DNA of 64,000 bases. Source: Belnapia arida (GTDB lineage Bacteria > Pseudomonadota > Alphaproteobacteria > Acetobacterales > Acetobacteraceae). How positions within the stretch are numbered: the stretch's first letter is position 1; the number at the start of each line of letters is the position of its first letter. Shown here piece after piece: positions 1 to 8,175 of the stretch. The position numbers and the translations under genes are program-made. The stretch lies in NCBI RefSeq assembly GCF_016773205.1, contig NZ_JAETWB010000007.1, positions 124,001 to 188,000 of the forward strand, in the 5' to 3' direction. A model generated the notes under the pieces. The model was not told where the DNA came from and did not search any database. It saw only the letters and a program-made list of their open reading frames with translations.

Positions 1-175
1 CACGCTCGTTGCCGAGCCGTACGGCCGCGTCGATGACCGGGTTGTCAAAGGCACGCAGCGCCTGTTGCAGCCAGCAAAGAATGTACGGACCATCCCGCAG
101 CGGCGCCTCGTTGAGCGGGCGCACACGCGGGGCGTCCTTCCAGGTCGCCAAAGACATGGGCAAGGAACTCATCAT
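1..175 (-). CDS. Class II deoxyribodipyrimidine photolyase, N-terminal fragment (runs off left edge)
   Basis: Only about the first 58 codons are present, and the gene continues beyond the left edge. The reverse-strand reading has an Arg-Val-Arg-Pro-Leu-Asn segment near residue 18, then a Tyr-Ile-Leu-x-Trp-Leu-Gln-Gln block and an Arg-Ala-x-Asp-Asn-Pro-x-Ile block. These match the start of class II CPD photolyases, which use FAD and light to split cyclobutane pyrimidine dimers. The start is one of two adjacent ATGs at 175 or 172. A GGAGGA ribosome site lies just upstream at 179-184 and suits 172 slightly better. The neighbouring dinB, ku and ligD fit a DNA-repair setting. The family call rests on this short N-terminus alone. 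Confidence 0.75.
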   Translation of the reverse strand, partial: MMSSLPMSLATWKDAPRVRPLNEAPLRDGPYILCWLQQALRAFDNPVIDAAVRLGNER

Positions 176-364
176 GGCTCCTCCAGCGGGTCACGCTGAA
201 TCAGGTCAGGGAAACTGCCAACGGCAACGCTCGCGGGACGGAAGAGATCATCCTCGGTCATGGCCCGCAGGGATGCGCCATACGGAGCGTACCCATCAGC
301 CGCGTCTGGGGCTTGACGGGCGCCAACCGTCAACCGCCGGCGACAGCCCCCGGAGGACCATCGA

Positions 365-559
365 ATGCGCAGGCTTTGCAGCGTCATCAAGAGCCAGCAG
401 GCAACCCGCAAGCGGATCCGTGCAATGACCGGCCAATCCGGCCACATGCCGCTCTTCGCCCTCGGCGAGGACCGGTCGCCTGCGGCCCCCGCGGGCATCT
501 GGACGCGCTGGAGCCCGATCCGCGAGGTCAAGGAGGATGGGGCGCCAGCCGCCTCCTGA
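365..559 (+). pseudogene. Decayed SRAP (YedK/HMCES-like) gene with internal deletion
   Basis: This 64-codon frame reads like two ends of a SOS-response-associated peptidase joined after loss of the middle. The first 30 residues (Leu-Cys-Ser-Val-Ile-Lys-Ser-Gln-Gln) follow the N-terminus of the MCNLYS-type SRAP proteins. Residues 30-60 (Pro-Leu-Phe-Ala-Leu, then Ala-Gly-Ile-Trp-Thr-Arg-Trp, then Val-Lys-Glu) match the conserved C-terminal part. Intact members are about 200 residues. The catalytic Cys2, which crosslinks to abasic sites, is Arg here, as if TGC became CGC. The stop overlaps the dinB start as TGATG, so the remnant may still be translationally coupled to dinB. The similarity is recalled, not computed. 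Confidence 0.55.
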
Positions 560-1713
560 TGAAGGTGAACTTGCCTCACGCCAATACAGGCCAGGGACCA
601 ACCGACCAAGCCGAGGCACGCGCAAGCGCGGCAGCGGAGGCTGTGCATCCCCGCAGGATCATCCATATCGACATGGACGCCTTCTACGCATCGGTCGAGC
701 AGCGGGACCATCCGGAGCTGCGTGGTCTCCCTGTTGCCGTCGGTGGCTCGCGTGAGCGCGGCGTGGTTGCCGCTGCGAGCTACGAAGCCCGCCGGTTCGG
801 TGTGCGCTCAGCCATGCCGTCAGTGACCGCCCGGCGCAAATGCCCCGAGCTGGTCTTCGTGCCGCCGCGCTTCGAGGTTTACAAGGCGGTGTCGCTGCAG
901 ATCCGCGGCATCTTCGCGGAGTTCACGCCGCTGATCGAGCCGCTCTCGTTGGACGAGGCCTATCTCGATGTCACCGAGAACTTGCAGGGCGCCGCAAGCG
1001 CCACCGAGATCGCGCAGCGCATCCGGGCCCGGATCAAGGAGGAGACGAGGCTGACCGCATCGGCCGGTGTCTCCTACAACAAATTCCTGGCCAAGTTGGC
1101 TTCGGACCACCGGAAGCCTGACGGCCTGTTCGTCATCACTCCCCGCATGGGCCCAGCCTTCGTCGAGACCCTGCCGGTGGGCCGGTTCCACGGCGTCGGG
1201 CCGGCAACCTCGGCCAGGATGCAGCAGCTCGGGATCCACTGCGGGCTCGAATTGCGGGCACAGACCCTGGGGTTCCTGCAGCAGCATTTCGGCAAGGCCG
1301 GCGCCTACTACTACTGGATCGCGCGTGGTGTCGACGACCGGCCGGTCCGGCCGGACAGGATCCGCAAGTCAGTTGGTGCCGAGAACACCTTCGCCGCCGA
1401 CTTATCCACCTTGAGCGCGGCCCGTGCGGCGTTGCAACCGGTCATCGACAAGGTCTGGCACTATTGCGAAGGCACCGGAGTGCGCGGCCGTACCGTAACA
1501 CTCAAGGTCAAGTATGCCGACTTCAGCCAGGCGACACGAAGCCGGACGACAGCCGTACCCGTTGCGAGCCGGGATGACCTTGAGCGGGCGAGCATCCTGC
1601 TGCTGGAGTCGCTCTTTCCTGTGCCAAAGGGCGTCCGGCTGCTGGGCGTCACGGTGTCCACCTTGACCGATGAACGGACAGCAACCGAAGCGCAGCTGCG
1701 TCTCTCAATATAG
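559..1713 (+). CDS. dinB: DNA polymerase IV (Y-family translesion polymerase)
   Basis: 384-residue Y-family polymerase for bypass of DNA lesions in the cytoplasm. Visible motifs are the palm Asp in His-Ile-Asp-Met-Asp-Ala-Phe-Tyr-Ala-Ser-Val-Glu near residue 38, the fingers segment Ala-Ala-Ala-Ser-Tyr-Glu-Ala-Arg, the second carboxylate pair in Ser-Leu-Asp-Glu-Ala-Tyr-Leu-Asp-Val-Thr, and the Ser-Tyr-Asn-Lys-Phe-Leu-Ala-Lys block. A little-finger domain fills the C-terminus. The ATG at 559 overlaps the stop of the SRAP remnant, with an AAGGAGG at 529-536 rather far upstream. A longer frame from TTG 313 has a non-conserved N-terminus and was not used. It converges on ku. I saw no clear SOS box upstream. 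Confidence 0.95.
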   Translation: MKVNLPHANTGQGPTDQAEARASAAAEAVHPRRIIHIDMDAFYASVEQRDHPELRGLPVAVGGSRERGVVAAASYEARRFGVRSAMPSVTARRKCPELVFVPPRFEVYKAVSLQIRGIFAEFTPLIEPLSLDEAYLDVTENLQGAASATEIAQRIRARIKEETRLTASAGVSYNKFLAKLASDHRKPDGLFVITPRMGPAFVETLPVGRFHGVGPATSARMQQLGIHCGLELRAQTLGFLQQHFGKAGAYYYWIARGVDDRPVRPDRIRKSVGAENTFAADLSTLSAARAALQPVIDKVWHYCEGTGVRGRTVTLKVKYADFSQATRSRTTAVPVASRDDLERASILLLESLFPVPKGVRLLGVTVSTLTDERTATEAQLRLSI

Positions 1714-1777
1714 CACCGGCGCCTGCGGCAGGCAGCGGTTTCGACACCGCCGATCAGCTTTGGCCGCTCCGCCTGCG

Positions 1778-2668
1778 TCACCGAGCCGCGGCACGGCGCT
1801 TCGCCGCCGGCGCCTTGGGCTTGGTGGTCGCCGGCGCCCCGGCTTTGGCCTTGCGCGTCGTGGCTCTGGCCGGCTTGCCGTCCGCCGCATCGCCCAGGCT
1901 GCGCTTCAGCGCCGTCATCAGGTCGATGACGTTGTCGCGCTGCGGCTCTTCCTCGACCTCCGGCTGCTCCTCGCCGCGGAGCTTCGCCTCGATGACCTCG
2001 CGGAGCCGCGCTTCGTAGCGGTCCTCCATGTCTGCCGGCACGAAGCGCTGGGTCTGCCGGTCCACCAGCTGCGTGGCCAGCCGGACCATGGCGGCGTCGG
2101 GCTTCCCGGCATGCAGGTTGACAAAGAGCTCCTCCGGATCGTGCAGCTCCTTGGGGTCGTTCAAGGTATGCAGCACCAGGCCTCGGCCGAGCGGCATGAT
2201 GGCGACCGAACGCTCGCGCCGGGCGATGACCAGCCGCGCCAGACCTACCCGGCCCGTCTTGCCGATCGCCTCCCGCAGCACGGAATAGACATCCTGGCCT
2301 GCCTCCCCGTCGGGGACCATGAAGTAACTCGCATCGTAGTAGATCGGGTCGATGGCGTCGGCGGGGACGAATTTGTCGAGGGTCAGGACCGTGGAGCTAT
2401 CGATCTTCGCCCGCTCGAAGTCGGCATCATCCAGCAGGACATAGGTGTCCTTCTTGAACTCGTAGCCCTTCACCAGGTCCGACCGCCGCACCTCCTCCTC
2501 CGTGCCGCCATCGAGCGTGACCATGCGCACCCGATTGCCGGTCTTGGGGTTGATGAAGTGGAAATGCAGCTCGGCCGAGGCCTGCCGTGCGCTGTAGAGG
2601 GCGATCGGGCAGGATACCAGCGCGAGCCGGAGGTGGCCGCGCCAGATGGGGTGCTGATGCTCAGCCAT
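1778..2668 (-). CDS. ku: Non-homologous end-joining protein Ku
   Basis: 296-residue bacterial Ku, which forms a homodimer ring on double-strand ends and recruits LigD. The N-terminus (Ile-Trp-Arg-Gly-His-Leu-Arg-Leu, then the Val-Ser-Cys-Pro-Ile-Ala-Leu-Tyr block) and the Lys-Gly-Tyr-Glu-Phe segment near residue 70 are typical. The last 40 residues are a Lys/Arg/Ala/Pro-rich tail of the kind that contacts DNA and LigD. Its ATG shares one base with the TAA stop of ligD (TAATG), with AAGGAG upstream inside the ligD end. The two are therefore translationally coupled in one leftward operon, ligD first. Confidence 0.96.
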   Translation of the reverse strand: MAEHQHPIWRGHLRLALVSCPIALYSARQASAELHFHFINPKTGNRVRMVTLDGGTEEEVRRSDLVKGYEFKKDTYVLLDDADFERAKIDSSTVLTLDKFVPADAIDPIYYDASYFMVPDGEAGQDVYSVLREAIGKTGRVGLARLVIARRERSVAIMPLGRGLVLHTLNDPKELHDPEELFVNLHAGKPDAAMVRLATQLVDRQTQRFVPADMEDRYEARLREVIEAKLRGEEQPEVEEEPQRDNVIDLMTALKRSLGDAADGKPARATTRKAKAGAPATTKPKAPAAKRRAAAR

Positions 2669-5262
2669 TATCGGAACTCCTTCGGCAGGCGCTGGTCGAT
2701 GGTAGCCATGCCCGCCCATGGATCGCGCCGCTGCTGCCGGAGGCGCGCCGGAACGGTAGCGATGGTGAAGCGCTGCGGGTCGAGCCTGGGCGTTACCTCC
2801 CGCCAGGCCAGCGGCGTCGCCACGGTGGCACCGGGCCGGGCGCGGGGCGAGTAGGAGCAGACGGCGGTGGCGCCGATGCCGTTGCGCAGCCAATCCACCA
2901 GGATGCGGCCGCGGCGCTGGGCCTTCGAGACGGTGGCGATGAAGCGGTCCGGCGCCTCCGCCTCCAGCGCCCTGGCAAAGCCACGCGCGAAGTCCCGCAC
3001 CAGCTCCCACCCGGCCTCCGGCCGCAGCGGCACCACGAGATGGAGGCCCTTACCGCCGGTGGTCCGGCAGAAGGATTCCAGCCCCCCATCCTGCAACTGC
3101 TTGCGGAGATCCAGTGCGGCCCGCACTACCTCCGCGAAGGCCACGCCCTCGCCCGGGTCGAGGTCGAAGACGATCCGATCGGGATTCAGCGGGTCGGCAG
3201 CGCTTGCTCCCCAGCCATGCAACTCGATGGCTGCCATCTGGGCGCAGGCCAGCAGGCCGGCTTCGTCCTCGATCGACAGGAAGGGCTGGTCGCCCGCGGT
3301 GCCTTCGTGGATGGCGGGCGGCATGCCGCGGTTGCCGTGCTTTTGGAAGAAGCGCTGGCCCTCGATCCCGTCAGGGCAGCGCAGCAGCGCCAGCGGGCGG
3401 CCAGCGATGTCCGGCAAGGCACGGGCTGCGACCTGCCGCCAATACTCGGCAAGATCCTGCTTGGTGATCCCAGGCCAGAGCTCGCGGTCAGCATGGGTGA
3501 TCTGCGTGCCGCCGACGCGCTGCGCCCCGGTCACCGGCTTCGCGGCGTGGACGATGGTAGGGTTGCCGCGCCGCCTTGGCTGGAAGGCAATGCGGTCCAC
3601 CTCCGAGTGCGGAATGTCCCGCACTACATCCTCCGGTCCCTTATCCTCCCGCAATCCGAGATAGACCGCATGGCGCAGGCGGCCGAAGCCGGTCCAGCCG
3701 ATATACTGCACCTCCGCCACCAGCTCTGGCCGCACCCAGTTGATGGCAGGGTCGGGCGGCTCGCCGGCGAGCAGCAGCCCCTCCGGCGGCGTGCTGACCA
3801 TCCGGGCAAGGCGGCGGCTGAGCGATGCAAGCTCCTTCTCGCTGAAGCCGGTGCCGACGCCGCCCACGTAGTGCAGCCGCCCACTATTGTCATGAAAGCC
3901 GAGATGCAGCGCGCCCAACCCCTGGCGACTACCCGCGGGCGGCGTCCAGCCGAGGATGATGAACTCGTCGCGGCCTTGGCACTTCACCTTGACCCAGTCG
4001 CGGGTGCGGGCGCCGCGGTAAGGCGCGTCGGCCCGCTTGCAGATGATGCCCTCGAGGCCGAGGGCGCAGGCCTGCTGGCGGACCCGCAGGGTCCCGCCGT
4101 CCAGATGATCGCTGAACCGCAGCACGCCGTGCCAGTCGCTCAGCGGTTGCAGGGCCGCCTTGCGGTCGGCCAGCCGGCAGCCGCGCAGGTCCCAGCCGTC
4201 GAGATGGAGTAGGTCGAACAGGTAGAGGAACAGGCCACCTCGGTCACCGCCATTGGCCAGGGCCGCCTGGAGATTGGCGAAGGAGGACAGGCCATCCTCC
4301 CGCAGCGCGACGAGCTCGCCATCCAGCAGCGCGCTGTCGACCTTGAGCCGGGCAATGGCGCGGACCATCTCAGGCAGCTTCGCGCTCCAGTCGAGACCGT
4401 TGCGAGTGATCAGGCGGACATCCCGGCCGTGCTTGCGGATGAGCAGGCGATAGCCATCGAATTTCACCTCGCTCAGCCAGCCGGTGCCCTCGGGCGGCTC
4501 CTCGACGAGCGTGGCAAGTTCGGGCTTCTGGTCGGCCGGCAAGGACGCCGGCACGGCGCCGGCAATCGGCGCATCGCCGGTTGGTTGGGGCGAGTGGGCT
4601 GGCGGCTTCATGGCGACGACGGTGCCGGGCCGCCCCTCTGGAGCGGCGGCGGGCGAGGCTTGCCCTTTGATCGCCGGCTTGACGCTGCGCGATACGCCAC
4701 GGGACTTCGGTGCCGGCCGCGCTTCAAGCGCCGCAGCATCGGCACCGGGCTGCTCCGCGTCGTCATGCTCCTTGATCAGCAACCAATTCTCCGCACGCTC
4801 CCCGCCTCGGCGCTTCATGCGGACCAGAACGAAACCGCCCTTCAGGCGCTGTCCTGAAAGCCGGAACTTCAGCTCACCAGCGGCAAGATCAGCGGCGGGA
4901 TCGCCGAGCGGTTCCCAGCTGCCCTCATCCCAAATTTCAACCTTGCCTGCCCCGTAGTTGCCCGTCGGAATGGTGCCCTCGAAGCTTGCGTAATCGAGCG
5001 GGTGATCCTCGACCCGGACGGCCAGGCGCTTGTCGGCAGGGTCGAGCGAGGGGCCCTTGGGCACGGCCCAGCTGACCAGCACGCCCTCATGCTCCAGCCG
5101 GAAATCCCAGTGCAAACGGCGGGCGTCATGTTTCTGGACGACAAAGCGACGCGTCGTGCCAGTGGCATCCCGCGCTGGGGCTGGCTCCGGTGTCACGGCG
5201 AAGTCGCGCTTTGCGCGGTAGGTTGCAATGGAAGTGTCGCGGGCAATGGGAGCACGAGCCAT
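2668..5262 (-). CDS. ligD: ATP-dependent DNA ligase D (phosphoesterase-ligase-polymerase)
   Basis: 864-residue three-domain enzyme that processes, fills and seals breaks held by Ku. The order is 3'-phosphoesterase (about residues 35-185, with His-Asp-Ala-Arg-Arg-Leu-His-Trp-Asp-Phe-Arg), ATP-dependent ligase (about 255-540, nucleophilic Lys in Glu-Val-Lys-Phe-Asp-Gly-Tyr-Arg), and an archaeo-eukaryotic-primase-type polymerase (about 570-864, metal-binding Asp-Leu-Asp-Pro-Gly-Glu-Gly). This PE-Lig-Pol order is common in Pseudomonas and alphaproteobacteria; Mycobacterium has a different one. All three domains look complete. A low-complexity linker occupies about 185-245. It is the first gene of the ligD-ku pair. 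Confidence 0.96.
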   Translation of the reverse strand: MARAPIARDTSIATYRAKRDFAVTPEPAPARDATGTTRRFVVQKHDARRLHWDFRLEHEGVLVSWAVPKGPSLDPADKRLAVRVEDHPLDYASFEGTIPTGNYGAGKVEIWDEGSWEPLGDPAADLAAGELKFRLSGQRLKGGFVLVRMKRRGGERAENWLLIKEHDDAEQPGADAAALEARPAPKSRGVSRSVKPAIKGQASPAAAPEGRPGTVVAMKPPAHSPQPTGDAPIAGAVPASLPADQKPELATLVEEPPEGTGWLSEVKFDGYRLLIRKHGRDVRLITRNGLDWSAKLPEMVRAIARLKVDSALLDGELVALREDGLSSFANLQAALANGGDRGGLFLYLFDLLHLDGWDLRGCRLADRKAALQPLSDWHGVLRFSDHLDGGTLRVRQQACALGLEGIICKRADAPYRGARTRDWVKVKCQGRDEFIILGWTPPAGSRQGLGALHLGFHDNSGRLHYVGGVGTGFSEKELASLSRRLARMVSTPPEGLLLAGEPPDPAINWVRPELVAEVQYIGWTGFGRLRHAVYLGLREDKGPEDVVRDIPHSEVDRIAFQPRRRGNPTIVHAAKPVTGAQRVGGTQITHADRELWPGITKQDLAEYWRQVAARALPDIAGRPLALLRCPDGIEGQRFFQKHGNRGMPPAIHEGTAGDQPFLSIEDEAGLLACAQMAAIELHGWGASAADPLNPDRIVFDLDPGEGVAFAEVVRAALDLRKQLQDGGLESFCRTTGGKGLHLVVPLRPEAGWELVRDFARGFARALEAEAPDRFIATVSKAQRRGRILVDWLRNGIGATAVCSYSPRARPGATVATPLAWREVTPRLDPQRFTIATVPARLRQQRRDPWAGMATIDQRLPKEFR

Positions 5263-5778
5263 GATGCAAACTTAACGTTGCGTGCGTGCCTCAGTTTCCC
5301 GCTCGGTTTGCCCGCCCTAATGATCCCGATACCTCACCTCGGAGGTGGCGCCGAACCACATCCACGCCACCTAGGAGGTCCGCTCCGGTATCTGCCGGTT
5401 TCGGTGCGTCGCATCCGGTGAAGCCCACGGCGGCGATAACCCGTTCCGGGCCGCAGGCCCCATGGGCCGCTTGTTGGTCACCATGCCGACGCGCGGCTGC
5501 AACAGCGGCGCCGTGCATTGGGCGGCAGGGGCAATTTCAGGATGGCACGGATTGCCGGCAGCAGCGACTGCATCAGGTTGCTCAGGAAATGCAGCCGAGC
5601 GCGAGGATAGTCGCGAAGGTCTGCCCGCGGGCCGTGCGGGTGCCACCGGCATCGTCTGCGCGCTCCACGAGCCCGCCCCTGGTTCCGGGCTTCACCACAG
5701 AGGCCGCTGGACGAGGGGCCACCTTCTCCTCCTCGCCCGATACGCTAGGCTGTCATGCGCAAGGGAGGAACCAAGCCG
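5263..5778. other. Gene-free stretch left of the CMD-family gene
   Basis: About 515 bases between the divergent ligD start and the carboxymuconolactone-decarboxylase-like gene. Short open frames exist on both strands but overlap one another and resemble no family I know. It should contain the ligD-ku promoter on its left side. I see no convincing hairpin, repeat or RNA gene. Confidence 0.4.
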
Positions 5779-6171
5779 ATGGCCAGAAGCGAGATGTATT
5801 CCAAAGGTACCGAGACACGGCGCGAGCTGATGGGCGACGCCATGGCCGAACAGATGGCCAGCACCGTCTACAACGACCCGCTGATGGAGAAATTCGCGGA
5901 CTGGACGCGGGAAGCGGTCTTTGGCTTGTTGTGGACGCGGCCGGGGCTCGACCTCAAGACCCGGGCGCTGATCACCGTCATCACCGATACCGCGACATCC
6001 GCCTGGCCGGAATTGCGCATCCACCTCCGCATGGCCCGCCGCCAGGGCTGGACGGAGGATGAGCTGGGCGAGGCGCTGCTGCACACCGCGGGCTACATCG
6101 GCGCCCCCGCCGTGCGGGAAGCGTTGCTGGTCGCCCGGGAAACCTTCGCCGAGATCAATGCCGAGGCGTAG
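5779..6171 (+). CDS. Carboxymuconolactone decarboxylase family protein (PcaC/AhpD fold)
   Basis: 130-residue small helical protein of the CMD family. The conserved core reads Leu-Asp-Leu-Lys-Thr-Arg-Ala-Leu-Ile-Thr-Val near residue 60, then a Leu-Arg-Ile-His-Leu-Arg-Met-Ala segment, Trp-Thr-Glu-Asp-Glu-Leu-Gly-Glu, and His-Thr-Ala-Gly-Tyr-Ile-Gly-Ala-Pro. That matches 4-carboxymuconolactone decarboxylase-like proteins. The Cys-x-x-Cys of AhpD peroxidases is absent, so a thiol peroxidase role is unlikely. ATG 5779 is chosen because GGGAGGA sits 9 bases upstream. An in-frame ATG at 5755 lacks a site. No pathway partners are adjacent, so the true substrate is unknown. Confidence 0.85.
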   Translation: MARSEMYSKGTETRRELMGDAMAEQMASTVYNDPLMEKFADWTREAVFGLLWTRPGLDLKTRALITVITDTATSAWPELRIHLRMARRQGWTEDELGEALLHTAGYIGAPAVREALLVARETFAEINAEA

Positions 6172-6820
6172 CTGTCTGCCGGCAAGTGCGTTGCGTCCTG
6201 GCGGGCCGACTGTGAGGGGGCACGAGGCCGTTAGTGCGCATCGGGCACCCGCACGATGACGGTCGTGGAGGGCCCGGCACATTCGGGAGCTGCCGGGCCA
6301 TGATCCCGCCCAACATCGTGTTGCTGCTCTTCCCGGTGCTGTACCCCCGCCTCTCGGCATCGCCGCCCTGCTCCACCGCCGCAGCGGTGCCGGTGCCGAT
6401 GGGTGGGGATCGTTCTGATGCGTAAAGGCGCTTCCCCACACACGCGGAACGGCCATACCGCCTGGGCGATCCGGTCCGTATCAACGGCGCCCTGGATCCG
6501 CCGTACCGCCTCATGCACCGGCCTGACGTTGGCGCCGGGTAGGTAGCTGGGTTTGTCATTGAATGGGTTTGGGGGACCGAGCTCAACATTCCGGTGGCAC
6601 GGCCGGGCCCGATACTCGGTGCCCTGCCGTGCAGCTGTCCGGACCAGGTCGCCTTGGGATACTCGTGGCCGATCCAGTGTGAGGCAGCGGGCCTTCGATG
6701 CGGCCCGCCGATGGGCTGCGAGCAGCAGCGGCGCGTCGCCGCGCCAGCCCGTCATAACCTCATGCCGGTTTGACATGGGATAGCAGGGCGGTGGCAGGAT
6801 CAGACGAACGGGAGGACGCC
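6172..6820. other. Intergenic stretch without a recognisable gene
   Basis: About 650 bases. Both strands carry open frames of 60-180 codons that overlap heavily and match nothing I recognise. A reverse-strand reading around 6470-6590 has protein-like composition (Pro-Asn-Pro-Phe-Asn-Asp-Lys-Pro-Ser-Tyr-Leu-Pro-Gly) and could be a remnant, but no start, site or family supports it. Confidence 0.3.
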
Positions 6821-7573
6821 ATGCCCATCTTGAACCGGCCTGACGGTCGGATCGCCTATCAGGTTCAGGGATCCGGCTTTCCTGTCCTGTTGTTCGCGCC
6901 GGGCGGCCTGCGTTCCCGCATGGATATGTGGTCTTCGCCCTTCGGCAGCCCGCCCCGGCCCTGGGTCGACTGGACGCAGGCGCTGCCGGCGGCCGGCTTC
7001 ACCGCGGTCGCCATGGACCAGCGGAATGCCGGCAGGTCCCAGACCGCGATCGAGGCCGATCACGGATGGCACACCTATGCCGCTGACCATCTGGCATTGA
7101 TGGACCATTTGGGCTTCGAGCGGTTCCACGTGCTGGGCGGCTGCATCGGTGGCAGCTTCTGTCTGAAGGCGGCGGAGATGGCGCCGCAGCGCGTCACCGC
7201 GGCAGTGCTGCAGAACCCGATCGGCCTGCATCCGGAGCATCCGGAGTATTTCCCCGACAGCCATGCCGCCTGGAGCCGGGAGCAGCGCGAGGCGCGGTCC
7301 GAACTCGACGGTGCGGCGATCAAGGCCTTCGGGCGCACCATGTGGGGCGGCGACTTCGTCTTCTCGGTCGATCGCGCCTTTGCCAGGTCCTGCCCGGTGC
7401 CGACGATGCTGCTGCCCGGAAGCGACACGCCGCACCCCGCCGCGACCAGTGCGGAACTGGCCAGCCTGCTGCCGGGGGTGGAGGTGCTCGAAGACTGGCG
7501 CGGCCCGGAGCATTTGGCTGCGCAGGAGGCGCGCGTTGTCGCCTTCCTCCGACGCCATACGCCGGGCGCCTAG
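6821..7573 (+). CDS. Alpha/beta-fold hydrolase with cysteine at the nucleophile elbow
   Basis: 250-residue cytoplasmic alpha/beta hydrolase. The oxyanion segment (Phe-Ala-Pro-Gly-Gly-Leu near residue 25), the Asp-Gln-Arg-Asn-x-Gly-Arg-Ser strand near 66, and the elbow Gly-Gly-Cys108-Ile-Gly-Gly are visible. Near the end, Gly-Ser-Asp-Thr and Gly-Pro-Glu-His provide the acid and the base. The usual nucleophile is Ser; here it is Cys, as in dienelactone hydrolases and some esterase subgroups. ATG 6821 has GGAGGA 4 bases upstream. Its TAG stop overlaps the stop of the convergent gene in a shared CTAG. The substrate cannot be told from sequence. Confidence 0.85.
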   Translation: MPILNRPDGRIAYQVQGSGFPVLLFAPGGLRSRMDMWSSPFGSPPRPWVDWTQALPAAGFTAVAMDQRNAGRSQTAIEADHGWHTYAADHLALMDHLGFERFHVLGGCIGGSFCLKAAEMAPQRVTAAVLQNPIGLHPEHPEYFPDSHAAWSREQREARSELDGAAIKAFGRTMWGGDFVFSVDRAFARSCPVPTMLLPGSDTPHPAATSAELASLLPGVEVLEDWRGPEHLAAQEARVVAFLRRHTPGA

Positions 7574-7995
7574 GACCGGCTGTAGGGGTAGCACCGGGCC
7601 CGGTCCAGCGTTATGCCGAAGCGGGTTCCAAGCACGGCGATCGCCTCGCCATGGGCAGGGTATGGGTCGCTGTTGCCCGGGCCGACGATGACGGGGCGCA
7701 TCTCCGGCTGGGATCGTCCTGGCTGCGGCAACATGGCCGTCACCAGCGAGCCTCCCTCGTCGTCCCGCAAGGTGAGGAACACGGGCATCGTGCGCCGGAT
7801 ATGGGTGGCGCGGCGGATGTCCTGCTCGATATAGGGTATCCCGGTCGGATCGAAGGCTTCCGAGGCGGCTTCGGAAGCGCGGCGGAAATGCTTCTCAACC
7901 GCATGCCGCATGCGCTCCGACTCCTGCACCGCCTCGGCTTCCGTTTGGATGCGGAACCAGGTGCTTCCTCTTGTCCCGTCGCACACGTATTCCAT
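7570..7995 (-). CDS. Protein of unknown function
   Basis: 141-residue soluble protein that I do not recognise. It starts with Met-Glu-Tyr-Val-Cys-Asp-Gly and an aromatic Trp-Phe-Arg segment, has a charged, probably helical middle (about residues 20-50), and ends Cys-Tyr-Pro-Tyr-Ser-Arg-Ser. No signal peptide or membrane segment is visible. ATG 7995 is preceded by GGAGGA at close spacing. The upstream in-frame extension to 8079 has no site. It converges on the hydrolase gene with a 4-base overlap. Confidence 0.7.
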   Translation of the reverse strand: MEYVCDGTRGSTWFRIQTEAEAVQESERMRHAVEKHFRRASEAASEAFDPTGIPYIEQDIRRATHIRRTMPVFLTLRDDEGGSLVTAMLPQPGRSQPEMRPVIVGPGNSDPYPAHGEAIAVLGTRFGITLDRARCYPYSRS

Positions 7996-8175
7996 GGGAT
8001 CCTCCGTGAGGCGCGTGGCGACGCTAGCCCGACCTTGGATCGAAGGGGAACACGGATGCCGGGACCGAAGTGACATCAACGGGGAGCCCGCCGTCCGTCC
8101 TTCGTGACTGCGTGCATGCCGTGCCGGGATGGTAGCCTGTCAGGAAGCGGTGCGGCACCGGCTGGCGAGGACGAG

